A stretch of DNA of 8,654 nt from Sulfurovum sp. (GCA_015661795.1 DQVJ01000189.1:1-8654); one strand, 5' to 3'; positions 1 to 6,184 are shown, counted from the first letter of the stretch. Numbers and translations are program-made. The notes: generated from the letters alone by a model not told the origin.

Positions 1-10
1 ATTTTTTAAG

Positions 11-16
11 ATTATA
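11..16 (-). promoter_or_regulatory. Possible -10 element for a gene beyond the left edge
   Basis: Read on the minus strand this is a perfect TATAAT, 20 nt after the stop codon of the helix-turn-helix gene and directed out of the window. No convincing -35 is visible, which is common for the main sigma factor of Campylobacterota. A competing reading is that an ATG at 31-29 opens a new gene (Met-Lys-Ser-Leu-Arg-Tyr-Asn...), but it lacks a ribosome binding site. The window ends too soon to decide. Confidence 0.3.
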
Positions 17-35
17 GCGTAAACTCTTCATATGT

Positions 36-662
36 TTAGTTTAAAATATCTTTATATTCTTTGCTAGCATCAAGTCTAAGTTTATCTTGGCGTTTCATCA
101 CTCTTTCATCACCTTGTTTAAGTGCTCTTTTAAGACGTTTAATAATTTTTTCTTGTATTTTTTCTTTAGTGATTTTGTGCTGTTTGAAAAATTTTTTAAG
201 TCCTATCCATGAACTGGTATTTTCTTTTTCTGAGGCATAAACATCAATGATATTTTGAGATTTTTTCTGTTCTAGCTGATGTATATAAAGTGTTCTCATC
301 TCATGAAAGGCTTCTTTAAGCAAGTCAATTTCACCACGTAATGTTCTTGAAATTTCTTTATTTGACTTTTTAAGATCTTTCACTGTTCCCTTAAGCACAG
401 ATATGGTTTCATCTTTTGCTTCAAGTAAAGCTTTATAGTCTTTAGCATTTTTTTTGTTTAGAGAAGTAGTGTTCCTGGGTGTTATATTTTTGTCTTTTTC
501 TGGTTTTTCTTTATTGTTATTGTCTGTTTTGTCAACGACAATGTAAAGTTTGCCTTCTACATTTTTAGCCTTTAGTATACCACGTTTAATTTTTGCATAG
601 ACTGCTTGCCTTGATATACCTAACTCTTGGGCATACTCCACAGGCTTCATCAACTTTTCCAT
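36..662 (-). CDS. Helix-turn-helix / coiled-coil DNA-binding protein
   Basis: This 208-residue protein begins with a small helix-turn-helix (about residues 6-45: a KPVEYAQELGISRQAVYAKI stretch, then a short wing ending in KLYIVV) of the kind seen in MerR/excisionase-like DNA-binding domains. A charged low-complexity linker follows (46-75), then a heptad-rich predicted coiled coil (about 76-135, beginning LLEAKDETISVLK), which suggests a dimer. The tail (150-208) is strongly basic. The layout resembles the epsilon-specific DUF3972 family as I remember it; that is recall, not a search result. The ATG at 662 is preceded by GAGGGG with an 8-nt spacer, a strong ribosome binding site. The gene lies 60 nt after pcm and has its own candidate promoter and operator, so it may be transcribed alone. 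Likely role: cytoplasmic regulator or nucleoid-associated protein; target unknown. Confidence 0.75.
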   Translation of the reverse strand: MEKLMKPVEYAQELGISRQAVYAKIKRGILKAKNVEGKLYIVVDKTDNNNKEKPEKDKNITPRNTTSLNKKNAKDYKALLEAKDETISVLKGTVKDLKKSNKEISRTLRGEIDLLKEAFHEMRTLYIHQLEQKKSQNIIDVYASEKENTSSWIGLKKFFKQHKITKEKIQEKIIKRLKRALKQGDERVMKRQDKLRLDASKEYKDILN

Positions 663-680
663 ATATATTTCCCCTCATCT

Positions 681-702
681 ATTTACAATATTGTCAATCA
701 TA
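681..702 (-). promoter_or_regulatory. Candidate promoter with an overlapping dyad operator for the HTH gene
   Basis: Positions 685-694 form a perfect 10-bp palindrome, ACAATATTGT. It extends to an 18-bp dyad at 681-698 (ATTnACAATATTGTnAAT) broken only at one symmetric pair. On the minus strand a -10-like TATGAT lies at 702-697, so the predicted transcription start (about 690) falls inside the dyad, and the ribosome binding site follows directly. An operator at the start site of a gene encoding a helix-turn-helix protein suggests autoregulation. The dyad is seen; the promoter and its function are inferred. Confidence 0.4.
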
Positions 703-722
703 ACATAAATTTAATGAAAGGT

Positions 723-1358
723 TTACTTTTGTGTCCCATCCAATACAGGGACAAAGAGACATGGTTCTATGCTTTCAGAAGTAATGCGTCCATTTTTTTT
801 ATAATAGCGTGTAATGATATGGTAATTTTCGGTTTCTTCCACAGGCGCTATCAAGATGCCACCCTCTGCCAATTGTTCAAACAAAACATCCGGTATTTCT
901 TTAGCTGTAGCAGAAAATAAGATACGTTCAAAAGGGGCATATTGTTTCCAGCCTCTTTGACCATCATCAAACCGTGTAAAGATATTGTGCATCTCTAGAG
1001 AGGAGAAACGGTTTTTTGCCTCTTTTAAAAGCTCATCAATCCGTTCTATAGTAAAGACACGCCGACAAATTTTAGATAGAATAGCTGCTTGATATCCAGA
1101 ACCGCAACCTACTTCAAGTACAGAGTCAACACCTTGTAGTTCAAGATGTTGCGTCATTTTTGCCACAGTTAATGGCGATGAAATCCATTGGCTCGCAGCT
1201 AACGGAAGGGCATCAAGTTTGTAGGAAAGGTGTTTGAACTCATTTGGGACAAAAACTTCTCTGTCTACTGCTAAAAAGGCTTCTTTCACATGTGTGTCTA
1301 GTGTAAAATGTTTTTCTATTTCAGCTACAAGATTTTGTCTGTTTCTTGCTTTTATCAT
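723..1358 (-). CDS. pcm: Protein-L-isoaspartate O-methyltransferase
   Basis: Cytoplasmic repair enzyme (EC 2.1.1.77) that methylates isoaspartyl residues in aged proteins using S-adenosylmethionine, so that they can revert to aspartate. The 211 residues cover the whole family length. Visible landmarks are the substrate-side motif QWISSPLTVAKMT (57-69, matching the family QTISQPxxVAxMT), the SAM-binding motif I LEVGCGSGYQ (81-90), the acidic post-I motif FTIERIDEL (102-110), FDDGQRGW (130-137, family GDGxxGW with the first Gly replaced by Asp), and APFERILFSATAKEIP then EQLAEGGILIAPV (141-173). The ATG at 1358 is preceded at 10 nt by GGGGA, within a tandem GGGGACAGGGGAC. It follows the Sel1 gene by 48 nt and looks like the last gene of the nrdB unit. 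Confidence 0.96.
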   Translation of the reverse strand: MIKARNRQNLVAEIEKHFTLDTHVKEAFLAVDREVFVPNEFKHLSYKLDALPLAASQWISSPLTVAKMTQHLELQGVDSVLEVGCGSGYQAAILSKICRRVFTIERIDELLKEAKNRFSSLEMHNIFTRFDDGQRGWKQYAPFERILFSATAKEIPDVLFEQLAEGGILIAPVEETENYHIITRYYKKNGRITSESIEPCLFVPVLDGTQK

Positions 1359-1406
1359 CTATTCTTAGTCCCCTGTCCCCATTAATGGAAGAATTTTATC
1401 TAAAAT

Positions 1407-2024
1407 CTAATTAAAGAGGCTTTTTAGCATGTCAAGTATTCCTGCTTCTTCAATCCCTTTGTCTTGATTGTCCATTTTTATAAAATGTTTACACCCCATA
1501 TTACTCCCAAAATCACAAGCTTTTTGATAATACTTTTTCTCAAAATCCCGGTTGATATTTACACCAAAACCACCTCTGTACATGATAGCAATATTGATAC
1601 AGGCATCAGCACTGCCCAGGGTACAAGCTTTGTCATAATATTTTTTGGCCAAGACATCATCTTGTTTTATCTCTTGGGCATCTCTGTACATTGTAGCGAT
1701 GGCTTCACAGGCATTTTTTTTGCCACGATTACATGAATCTACAAGATAAGGTTTGGCTGCTTGATAATGTTTTTGTGCATAATAGGTTTCTCCCATCGTA
1801 TCACAGGCTTGAGTATGACCAAATTTACATGCTTTACGCATATATTCTAAGCCTAAGGTCTTTTTCTCCTGATTTTTGGCATTATCACCTGTTGTGAGTG
1901 TGACCGCAGCTTTGTAGCAATATTTGATATCCCCTGAGTTACAGGCTTGTATATCCATATCTATATTTGCTGTACACACAGTAATAAAACCTGCAACCAA
2001 GAGCCATATACGTGTTGATTTCAC
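1407..2024 (-). CDS. Secreted Cys-rich Sel1-repeat protein (Hcp-like)
   Basis: The 205-residue protein has a signal peptide (basic MKSTR, hydrophobic core 6-17, likely cleavage after CTA at 17-19). It then carries Sel1-like (SLR) helical-pair repeats. Five Cys-x7-Cys pairs occur at 28/36, 66/74, 98/106, 134/142 and 170/178, mostly 36 residues apart. In the Helicobacter cysteine-rich proteins (Hcp) such pairs form one disulfide per repeat, so this is probably a periplasmic or exported scaffold that binds other proteins or cell-wall material. A few Hcp proteins are annotated as beta-lactamases; I see no basis for that here. The start codon is GTG at 2024, 10 nt after the nitrilase stop. The upstream AGG overlaps that TAG stop, suggesting translational coupling. 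A lipobox is not convincing (ITVC). Confidence 0.85.
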   Translation of the reverse strand: MKSTRIWLLVAGFITVCTANIDMDIQACNSGDIKYCYKAAVTLTTGDNAKNQEKKTLGLEYMRKACKFGHTQACDTMGETYYAQKHYQAAKPYLVDSCNRGKKNACEAIATMYRDAQEIKQDDVLAKKYYDKACTLGSADACINIAIMYRGGFGVNINRDFEKKYYQKACDFGSNMGCKHFIKMDNQDKGIEEAGILDMLKSLFN

Positions 2025-2034
2025 TCTATTTAGC

Positions 2035-2766
2035 CTAGTCCATCACTATATAGCGACGCATTTTTTTTATTTCTCTAAAATCTATGTGGTCTTCTATAGC
2101 ATGAAGGGAATCGTCTGAATTGACAGTACCATTAGGTGAAATAATCGCTGAAAAAGTTGCCATATCGCTGTCTGCACTATTGGATACAACAACATAACAT
2201 TGGTTCATGACTGCAAGTGCACGGGAGAGTATTTCTAAGTGCAGTTGGCGTAATTTCCCCCATCTTGAAGGAACGAGAACTACATCCACCCCTTCTACCT
2301 GCTTCCATAATTCTTTAAATCGTAATTCGAAGCATATAAGTATGGCATAGTTTACCCCTTCTATAGTAAAAGGTTGAATTTTTTTTCTTTTACCTTCACG
2401 AAAATAAAGATCTTCGTCTCCCAACTTAAAAAGTTTCACTTTCTCTTGTTTATATACTATTTTATGTTTATGGATAACGATTGCTTGATTCGTAAAATTA
2501 TCCCCATCTTCCATAATCACGGTAAAGACAAGGATTTGTTCATTGACTTCTTTTTTAAGCGTTTTGAGTGCATTGGCAGAAAATTTTGCTGCAGTTAGCA
2601 TATGTTCATAGTCAAAAGAGGTAAGAAAAACTTCTGGTGCAAGAAGAATGTGTTTATCTTGACGTGAGTGGAGATGCCCCAATAGTACATCAAGGTTTTC
2701 TTGGTAGCGTTGATGAGTCGGGCGTTGCAGGGTTACAACCTCTAATGTTTTTGGTTTATCTAGCAT
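2035..2766 (-). CDS. Carbon-nitrogen hydrolase (nitrilase superfamily amidase)
   Basis: Cytoplasmic hydrolase of 243 residues with the complete nitrilase-superfamily catalytic set: Glu45 in LLAPEVFL, Lys109 in YKQEKVKLF and Cys145 in AILICFELRF. The later motif DVVLVPSRWG (161-170) and the SRALAVMNQCYVVVSNS segment (181-197) are also typical. Members cleave amide or other C-N bonds of small molecules; the substrate cannot be read from sequence. It is somewhat shorter than the usual 260-300 residues, with a compact C-terminus. The ATG at 2766 lies 9 nt after the nrdB TAG stop, and the TAGG of the stop region supplies the only purine-rich ribosome binding site, so translation is probably coupled to nrdB. 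Family assignment is firm; the role is unknown. Repair of a damaged metabolite (as for Nit proteins) would be a guess. Confidence 0.9.
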   Translation of the reverse strand: MLDKPKTLEVVTLQRPTHQRYQENLDVLLGHLHSRQDKHILLAPEVFLTSFDYEHMLTAAKFSANALKTLKKEVNEQILVFTVIMEDGDNFTNQAIVIHKHKIVYKQEKVKLFKLGDEDLYFREGKRKKIQPFTIEGVNYAILICFELRFKELWKQVEGVDVVLVPSRWGKLRQLHLEILSRALAVMNQCYVVVSNSADSDMATFSAIISPNGTVNSDDSLHAIEDHIDFREIKKMRRYIVMD

Positions 2767-2775
2767 AATATGTGC

Positions 2776-3795
2776 CTAAAAATCATCAAGATCCAGGCTT
2801 CCTTTGGAGTAGTTCGTCACGTTTCCTTCAAAGAAATTTGTTTTTTGATCATTAAACTGGGAGAAGTTATCTACCCACTTAATGGGGTGCTCGACATTAT
2901 AAAGTTTATCCATACCGACAGCTTTGAGTCTTTTATCTGCGAGGTATTGAATATATTGTTCAATAATATTATCCGTAAGCCCAAGGATTTGTCCTTGTGT
3001 AATGTATGTACCCCATTCACACTCAAGTTTTACCGCATCTCTGAACATATCATACACTTCATCAAGTAGTTTTTTGGTAAACAGTTCAGGTCGTTCTTTA
3101 CGTGTAGCGTTAATCATGTTTTGAAAAAGCAGAAGGTGGGTCACTTCGTCTCTTTGGATGAACCGTATCATTTGTGCCGTTCCTAGCATTTTGTCGGAAC
3201 GTGCGAGTGTGTAAAGATAGGCAAAACCGCTATAAAAATAAATCCCTTCCAAGATTTGATTTGCAAACATTGCTTTGACGATATTTTCATCTGTTGGATT
3301 ATCTGAAAGTTCTTCATAGACTTTTGCGATGGCATCATTTTTCATCTTGAGTTTCATGTCTCGACGCCATAATTCATAGATTTCTTGGGAATTTGTAGAG
3401 ATACTGTCTACCATTACAGCATAACTTTGTGAATGTAATGCCTCTTCAAATGCTTGACGTACTAAAATTAAATTGACTTCAGGGGAGGTGATAAAAGGGT
3501 TTAAGTTATCTATAATATTGTTAGTTTGCAGTGAATCCATAAAAATCAGTTGGGCCAATACTTTATCGTATGCAGATTTTTCAGCATCGGTTAAATGTTT
3601 ATAGTCATTGACATCACGCGTCATATCTACTTCTTTTGGGAACCAGGTATTGTTTAACATCATCTCCCAAAGGTTATATGCCCATTGATACTTGATATCA
3701 TTGAGTTCAAATATTCCAGTTGGGTTTCCCCCAAATATTTTCCGTTCACTTGTGAGTTCTTTAGACTCTGGGTTATATATTTTTTTACGTACCAT
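2776..3795 (-). CDS. nrdB: Class I ribonucleoside-diphosphate reductase, beta subunit
   Basis: Radical-generating subunit (EC 1.17.4.1, 339 residues) that pairs with NrdA to reduce ribonucleotides to deoxyribonucleotides under oxic conditions. All diiron ligands can be matched to the E. coli enzyme: Asp87 (FMDSLQ), Glu118 and His121 (FEEALHSQSY), Glu183 (ILEGIYFY), Glu217 and His220 (QRDEVTHLL). The radical tyrosine is Tyr125, four residues after His121, so this is a Tyr-radical enzyme rather than a class Ic Phe variant. The flexible tail ending SLDLDDF is the NrdA-binding peptide. The ATG at 3795 follows AAGG at 7 nt. It is the first gene of the presumed nrdB-amidase-Sel1-pcm unit; its partner nrdA is in this window but in a different unit about 3.4 kb away. 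Confidence 0.97.
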   Translation of the reverse strand: MVRKKIYNPESKELTSERKIFGGNPTGIFELNDIKYQWAYNLWEMMLNNTWFPKEVDMTRDVNDYKHLTDAEKSAYDKVLAQLIFMDSLQTNNIIDNLNPFITSPEVNLILVRQAFEEALHSQSYAVMVDSISTNSQEIYELWRRDMKLKMKNDAIAKVYEELSDNPTDENIVKAMFANQILEGIYFYSGFAYLYTLARSDKMLGTAQMIRFIQRDEVTHLLLFQNMINATRKERPELFTKKLLDEVYDMFRDAVKLECEWGTYITQGQILGLTDNIIEQYIQYLADKRLKAVGMDKLYNVEHPIKWVDNFSQFNDQKTNFFEGNVTNYSKGSLDLDDF

Positions 3796-3839
3796 TTGTT
3801 TGCCTTGCTTCTTTTTATCGCTTACGCTTAATTGAAAAC

Positions 3840-3845
3840 ATTATA
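3840..3845 (-). promoter_or_regulatory. -10 element of the nrdB promoter
   Basis: A perfect TATAAT on the minus strand, in the context ATGAGTATAATG. It places the transcription start near 3833 and gives a leader of about 38 nt before the nrdB ATG. No good -35 hexamer is visible at 16-18 bp. I looked for a pair of NrdR boxes around it and did not find one. Confidence 0.55.
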
Positions 3846-3893
3846 CTCATTTTGGCTGATGTTTAGATGGACTTTTGGTCTGTGTAGATTGCA

Positions 3894-4023
3894 GGTAACT
3901 TTTTTGTATAAAATAATAAAAAAGGAGAGACTTTGATAGCGAAATCAAAGTACAAAATAAAATAAAAAAGTTACCCAGAAAGCCAAGAAGGCATTAAAGG
4001 GAGGGAGCCTCCTTTGGCTTTCT
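3894..4023. repeat. Cluster of three inverted repeats between nrdB and the ppnP unit
   Basis: Three perfect stems are visible. (1) AGAAAGCCAA (3977-3986) pairs with TTGGCTTTCT (4014-4023) and encloses a GGAGG/CCTCC hairpin (4000-4012). (2) GGTAACTTTTTT (3894-3905) pairs with AAAAAAGTTACC (3964-3975). (3) Inside the second is CTTTGAT/ATCAAAG (3931-3937 with 3944-3950, 6-nt loop). On the minus strand the first stem is followed by GGGTAACTTTTTTATT, so it could terminate transcription of the ppnP unit. Alternatives are a small structured RNA or a palindromic mobile repeat. The stems are seen; the role is open. Confidence 0.6.
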
Positions 4024-4061
4024 TAGGCACATTATACGCTTTGTTTGTGTACTTATTGTGA
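3933..4061 (+). pseudogene. Possible degenerate small ORF with one in-frame stop
   Basis: A strong ribosome binding site AAGGAG (3922-3927) precedes a TTG at 3933 by 5 nt. The frame reads LIAKSKYKIK, then TAA (3963-3965), then continues open for 31 codons (KSYPESQEGIKGREPPLAFL, then a hydrophobic end GTLYALFVYLL) to TGA at 4059-4061. It fits the gap well: divergent from nrdB, convergent with the gene ending at 4075, and with an AT-rich TATAAA at 3907. The 31-codon part has a protein-like composition, but no start codon follows the TAA. It may be a small gene inactivated by one mutation, or simply a chance frame through the inverted repeats. I do not recognise the product. Confidence 0.25.
4031..4036 (-). 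promoter_or_regulatory. Orphan -10-like TATAAT facing the inverted-repeat cluster
   Basis: A perfect TATAAT on the minus strand (context GCGTATAATGTG) lies between the 4075-4413 gene and the first stem. A start about 7 nt downstream would place the 5' end of an RNA exactly at the outer stem (4023), as expected for a small structured RNA. No -35 is visible, and chance occurrence in AT-rich DNA is a real alternative. Confidence 0.3.
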
Positions 4062-4074
4062 ACCATACATAAAA

Positions 4075-4413
4075 TTAAAATTTCCATTCAAACTGTGCAG
4101 ATATTAGTGCTCCAACAATAGCTCCTAATAGGTCTGCTTTTACATCATCAAAGCTTTGATCCCCACTATTTGTTCCGTCAAGGCCTTCTTTTAGAAGACC
4201 TGCTGCTACGGCAACCCCAAAGCCCCAAAAAAAAGATTCTACTTTAGAATACCCTTGACTTCTTGTGTATCCAGTCACTGCTGTAGAAATTATTGTGGTG
4301 GCAATAAAATGTTTTTGCTTATCCCTTTGACTAAAAAAATTGTCTTCAGCCGCAGTAAGATTTTGGCTCAAAACAATGATACTCACGAGAATAGATAGAT
4401 ATTTAAAATGCAT
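4075..4413 (-). CDS. Small exported YfiM/DUF2279-like protein
   Basis: A 112-residue protein with a clear signal peptide (hydrophobic core about 5-18, likely cleavage after TAA at 20-22). The mature part carries DKQKHF (31-36), a glycine/alanine-rich hydrophobic segment WGFGVAVAAGLLKEGLDG (63-80) and SFDDVKADLLGAIVGALIS (87-105). The order DK-x-x-HF, then KE-x-x-D, then S-x-x-D-x-x-A-D-x-x-G-A is that of the YfiM (DUF2279) putative envelope proteins, related in look to VanZ-like proteins. No biochemical role is established for these as far as I know. The ATG at 4413 follows AAGGA by about 5 nt and lies 25 nt after the ppnP stop, so the two genes are probably cotranscribed, with no evident functional link. 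Confidence 0.75.
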   Translation of the reverse strand: MHFKYLSILVSIIVLSQNLTAAEDNFFSQRDKQKHFIATTIISTAVTGYTRSQGYSKVESFFWGFGVAVAAGLLKEGLDGTNSGDQSFDDVKADLLGAIVGALISAQFEWKF

Positions 4414-4438
4414 ATTTTTCCTTGTTATGGTATGTATA

Positions 4439-4750
4439 TTATAAGTATGAACAACAGTAATCTACGATAGTTTTTATATCTACTTGAAATTTACTGTTTG
4501 CTGGCACATTAAATGATTCCCCACCTTTTATCGGTAGCCATTGTTGTGAGCCAGGTAGTTTTACTTCTAATTCTCCTGATGTGATTTCCATCAGTTCTGC
4601 TGCTTCTGTACCAAACTCATACTCTCCGGGCAACATAAAGCCTAGAGTTTTTTTAGTCCCATCATTGAAGTTTACAGTACGACTTGTCACGGCTCCATCA
4701 AAATAGCTATTGCCTGCTAATGTTACTGTTACATTTTCGAATTGTTTCAT
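4439..4750 (-). CDS. ppnP: Pyrimidine/purine nucleoside phosphorylase (DUF1255, YaiE family)
   Basis: A 103-residue one-domain cupin that aligns along its whole length with E. coli PpnP/YaiE: NSYFDGAVTSRTV, then TLGFMLPGEYEFGT (E. coli VGVMVEGEYTFST), AAELMEITSGELEVKLPG, FNVPANSKFQ and the ending YCCSYL (E. coli YLCRYL). Family members phosphorolyse purine and pyrimidine nucleosides to the base and ribose-1-phosphate (EC 2.4.2.1, 2.4.2.2). The frame is open back to an ATG at 4795, but that codon has no ribosome binding site and lies upstream of a TATAAT. The ATG at 4750 has AAGGG at 5 nt and gives the family length, so I chose it. First gene of a two-gene unit, divergent from gltA. Confidence 0.92.
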   Translation of the reverse strand: MKQFENVTVTLAGNSYFDGAVTSRTVNFNDGTKKTLGFMLPGEYEFGTEAAELMEITSGELEVKLPGSQQWLPIKGGESFNVPANSKFQVDIKTIVDYCCSYL

Positions 4751-4775
4751 CGCTGCCCTTTGCAAATTTTTCAAA

Positions 4776-4781
4776 ATTATA
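4776..4781 (-). promoter_or_regulatory. -10 element of the ppnP promoter
   Basis: A perfect TATAAT on the minus strand (GCTATAATTTTG), 25 nt upstream of the chosen ppnP ATG. The predicted start near 4769 gives a leader of about 19 nt containing the AAAGGG ribosome binding site. It lies downstream of the longer-frame ATG at 4795, which argues against that start. The -35 is weak. Confidence 0.55.
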
Positions 4782-4814
4782 GCTAAATTACACATATAAT
4801 CTACACACTTGGGA

Positions 4815-4820
4815 TATACT
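4815..4820 (+). promoter_or_regulatory. Possible -10 element of the gltA promoter
   Basis: TATACT lies 56 nt upstream of the chosen gltA start (4877), with an alternative TATATT at 4825-4830. No clear -35 is seen. The spacing would give a leader of about 50 nt. The ppnP and gltA promoters are divergent and only about 35 nt apart, so one regulator could affect both. Confidence 0.35.
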
Positions 4821-4865
4821 AAAATATATTAGGTATGTATTTATTAGTAAGCATAAGTATGAGAT

Positions 4866-4870
4866 GGAGG
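4866..4870 (+). promoter_or_regulatory. Ribosome binding site that sets the gltA start
   Basis: GGAGG lies 6 nt before the second of two adjacent ATG codons (4874 and 4877). It is too close (3 nt) to the first. The frame also extends upstream to ATGs at 4835 and 4859, but neither has a comparable site. This supports 4877. Confidence 0.75.
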
Positions 4871-4876
4871 TTTATG

Positions 4877-6160
4877 ATGCAAAAAGATACTATAACCCTT
4901 ACGAATAACCAAACAGGAAAAACATACGAATATAACATTTTGGAAGGCAGTAGAGGCCCTTCCGTTATAGATATACGTACTTTCTTTGCAGATACAGGGA
5001 TGTTTACCTATGACCCTGGATATACTTCAACAGCCAGTTGTGAATCTCAAATTACATTCATAGATGGAGGGAAAGGAGAGTTACGCTATCGTGGCGTAGC
5101 TATCGAAGATTTGGCAAACAACCATAGCTATTTGGAAACATGTTTTTTGCTCCTTAATGGTCACCTTCCGAGTAAGGAAGAGTTGCTAAAACTTGATTTA
5201 GAAATCCGCCACCGTGCTTACTTACATAGAGGACTCAATAGTCTTTTTGATGCCTTTCCTGACAATGCACATCCTATGGCTACCCTCTCTGCTGCAGTAA
5301 CTGCTTTGGCTTCTTTTTATAATGAGCATCTAGATATGGAGAATGAAGAAGAGTATCTAGAGATGGCACACCGTATCATTTCTAAAATACCAACAATCGC
5401 TGCTTTTGCATATCGACACTCTTTGGGTATCCCGTTTATAGAACCAGATATTGACTTGAGTTTTACAAAAAATTTTCTTACCATGATGCGTGCGTACCCT
5501 GGAGGTAAAATGCATTTATGTGACAAGGGGCATGAAGATATTAAAGAAGTTGAGGTACGTGCCCTAGATACAATATTTACATTACATGCTGATCATGAAC
5601 AAAATGCTTCGACTACAGTGGTACGAGGTGTGGCTTCTACAGGTGCACACCCCTATGTGGCCATTGCTTCAGGTATTTCTGCTCTTTGGGGACGTGCGCA
5701 TGGGGGAGCCAATGAATCTGTCATCGCACAGCTTGAGTATATAGGCTCCGTAGATAAAGTAGAAGCCTTTATAGAAAAAGCCAAAGACCCTGACGATGCG
5801 TTTAGGCTCATGGGTTTTGGACACCGTGTCTACAAAAACTTTGACCCCAGAGCTCAAATACTTAAAAAGTTACAAGATGAATTAAGAGAAGAACTTGGAC
5901 TTGACTCAGAGCTTATGGCAATTGCCAGAAAGATAGAAGAGATTGCACTTAGTGATGAGTATTTTATTTCACGTAACCTTTATCCTAATATAGATTTTTA
6001 TACAGGTATCATCTTGACTGCTTTACAGATACCTAAGTCTATGTTTACCCCTATTTTTGTCATAGGACGAACAGTGGGGTGGATAACGCAATGGATAGAG
6101 TTTAAAAAAGATGAGACTTCGAAAATTGCTAGACCGAGACAATTATACACAGGAAAATAA
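4877..6160 (+). CDS. gltA: Citrate synthase (type II GltA)
   Basis: Condenses oxaloacetate and acetyl-CoA to citrate (EC 2.3.3.16) in the cytoplasm; entry step of the oxidative TCA cycle. The 427-residue length from the chosen start equals that of E. coli GltA. The N-terminal small beta domain typical of the hexameric Gram-negative enzymes is present (1-50, VIDIRTFFADTGMFTYDPG). Conserved blocks are TSTASCESQITFIDG (50-64), HADHEQNAS (237-245), WGRAHGGANE (271-280), GFGHRVYKNFDPRA (313-326), PNIDFYTG (370-377) and RPRQLYTG (419-426). The catalytic triad is His275, His316 and Asp373, with the same spacing as E. coli His264/305/362. About 8 extra residues (YPGGKMHLCDKGHEDIKE, around 207-224) sit where E. 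coli has the Cys206 NADH-sensing loop, and the E. coli C-terminal tail is missing. Transcribed alone. Confidence 0.97.
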   Translation: MQKDTITLTNNQTGKTYEYNILEGSRGPSVIDIRTFFADTGMFTYDPGYTSTASCESQITFIDGGKGELRYRGVAIEDLANNHSYLETCFLLLNGHLPSKEELLKLDLEIRHRAYLHRGLNSLFDAFPDNAHPMATLSAAVTALASFYNEHLDMENEEEYLEMAHRIISKIPTIAAFAYRHSLGIPFIEPDIDLSFTKNFLTMMRAYPGGKMHLCDKGHEDIKEVEVRALDTIFTLHADHEQNASTTVVRGVASTGAHPYVAIASGISALWGRAHGGANESVIAQLEYIGSVDKVEAFIEKAKDPDDAFRLMGFGHRVYKNFDPRAQILKKLQDELREELGLDSELMAIARKIEEIALSDEYFISRNLYPNIDFYTGIILTALQIPKSMFTPIFVIGRTVGWITQWIEFKKDETSKIARPRQLYTGK

Positions 6161-6184
6161 ATCTGTAGGCTAATAGAGGGAATA

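Noticed and set aside
627..920. Plus-strand open frame spanning the pcm/HTH junction
   Set aside because: It is antisense to the conserved C-terminal part of pcm and to the start of the HTH gene, with no recognisable product.
1368..1380. Tandem GTCCCC as a regulatory repeat before pcm
   Set aside because: Only two copies; on the coding strand they simply give two GGGGAC ribosome-binding-like motifs, which is sufficient explanation.
1407..2024. Beta-lactamase activity for the Sel1 protein
   Set aside because: Some Hcp relatives carry that label, but no penicillin-binding motif or serine/metal active site is visible here, so only the fold is claimed.
3796..3900. NrdR-box pair controlling nrdB
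   Set aside because: I searched the nrdB upstream region by eye for the A/T-centred ACAC...GTGT palindromes and found no convincing pair.
5317..5526. Minus-strand open frames inside gltA (also 5669-5857 and 5998-6228)
   Set aside because: Antisense to highly conserved citrate synthase blocks; no independent coding signal.
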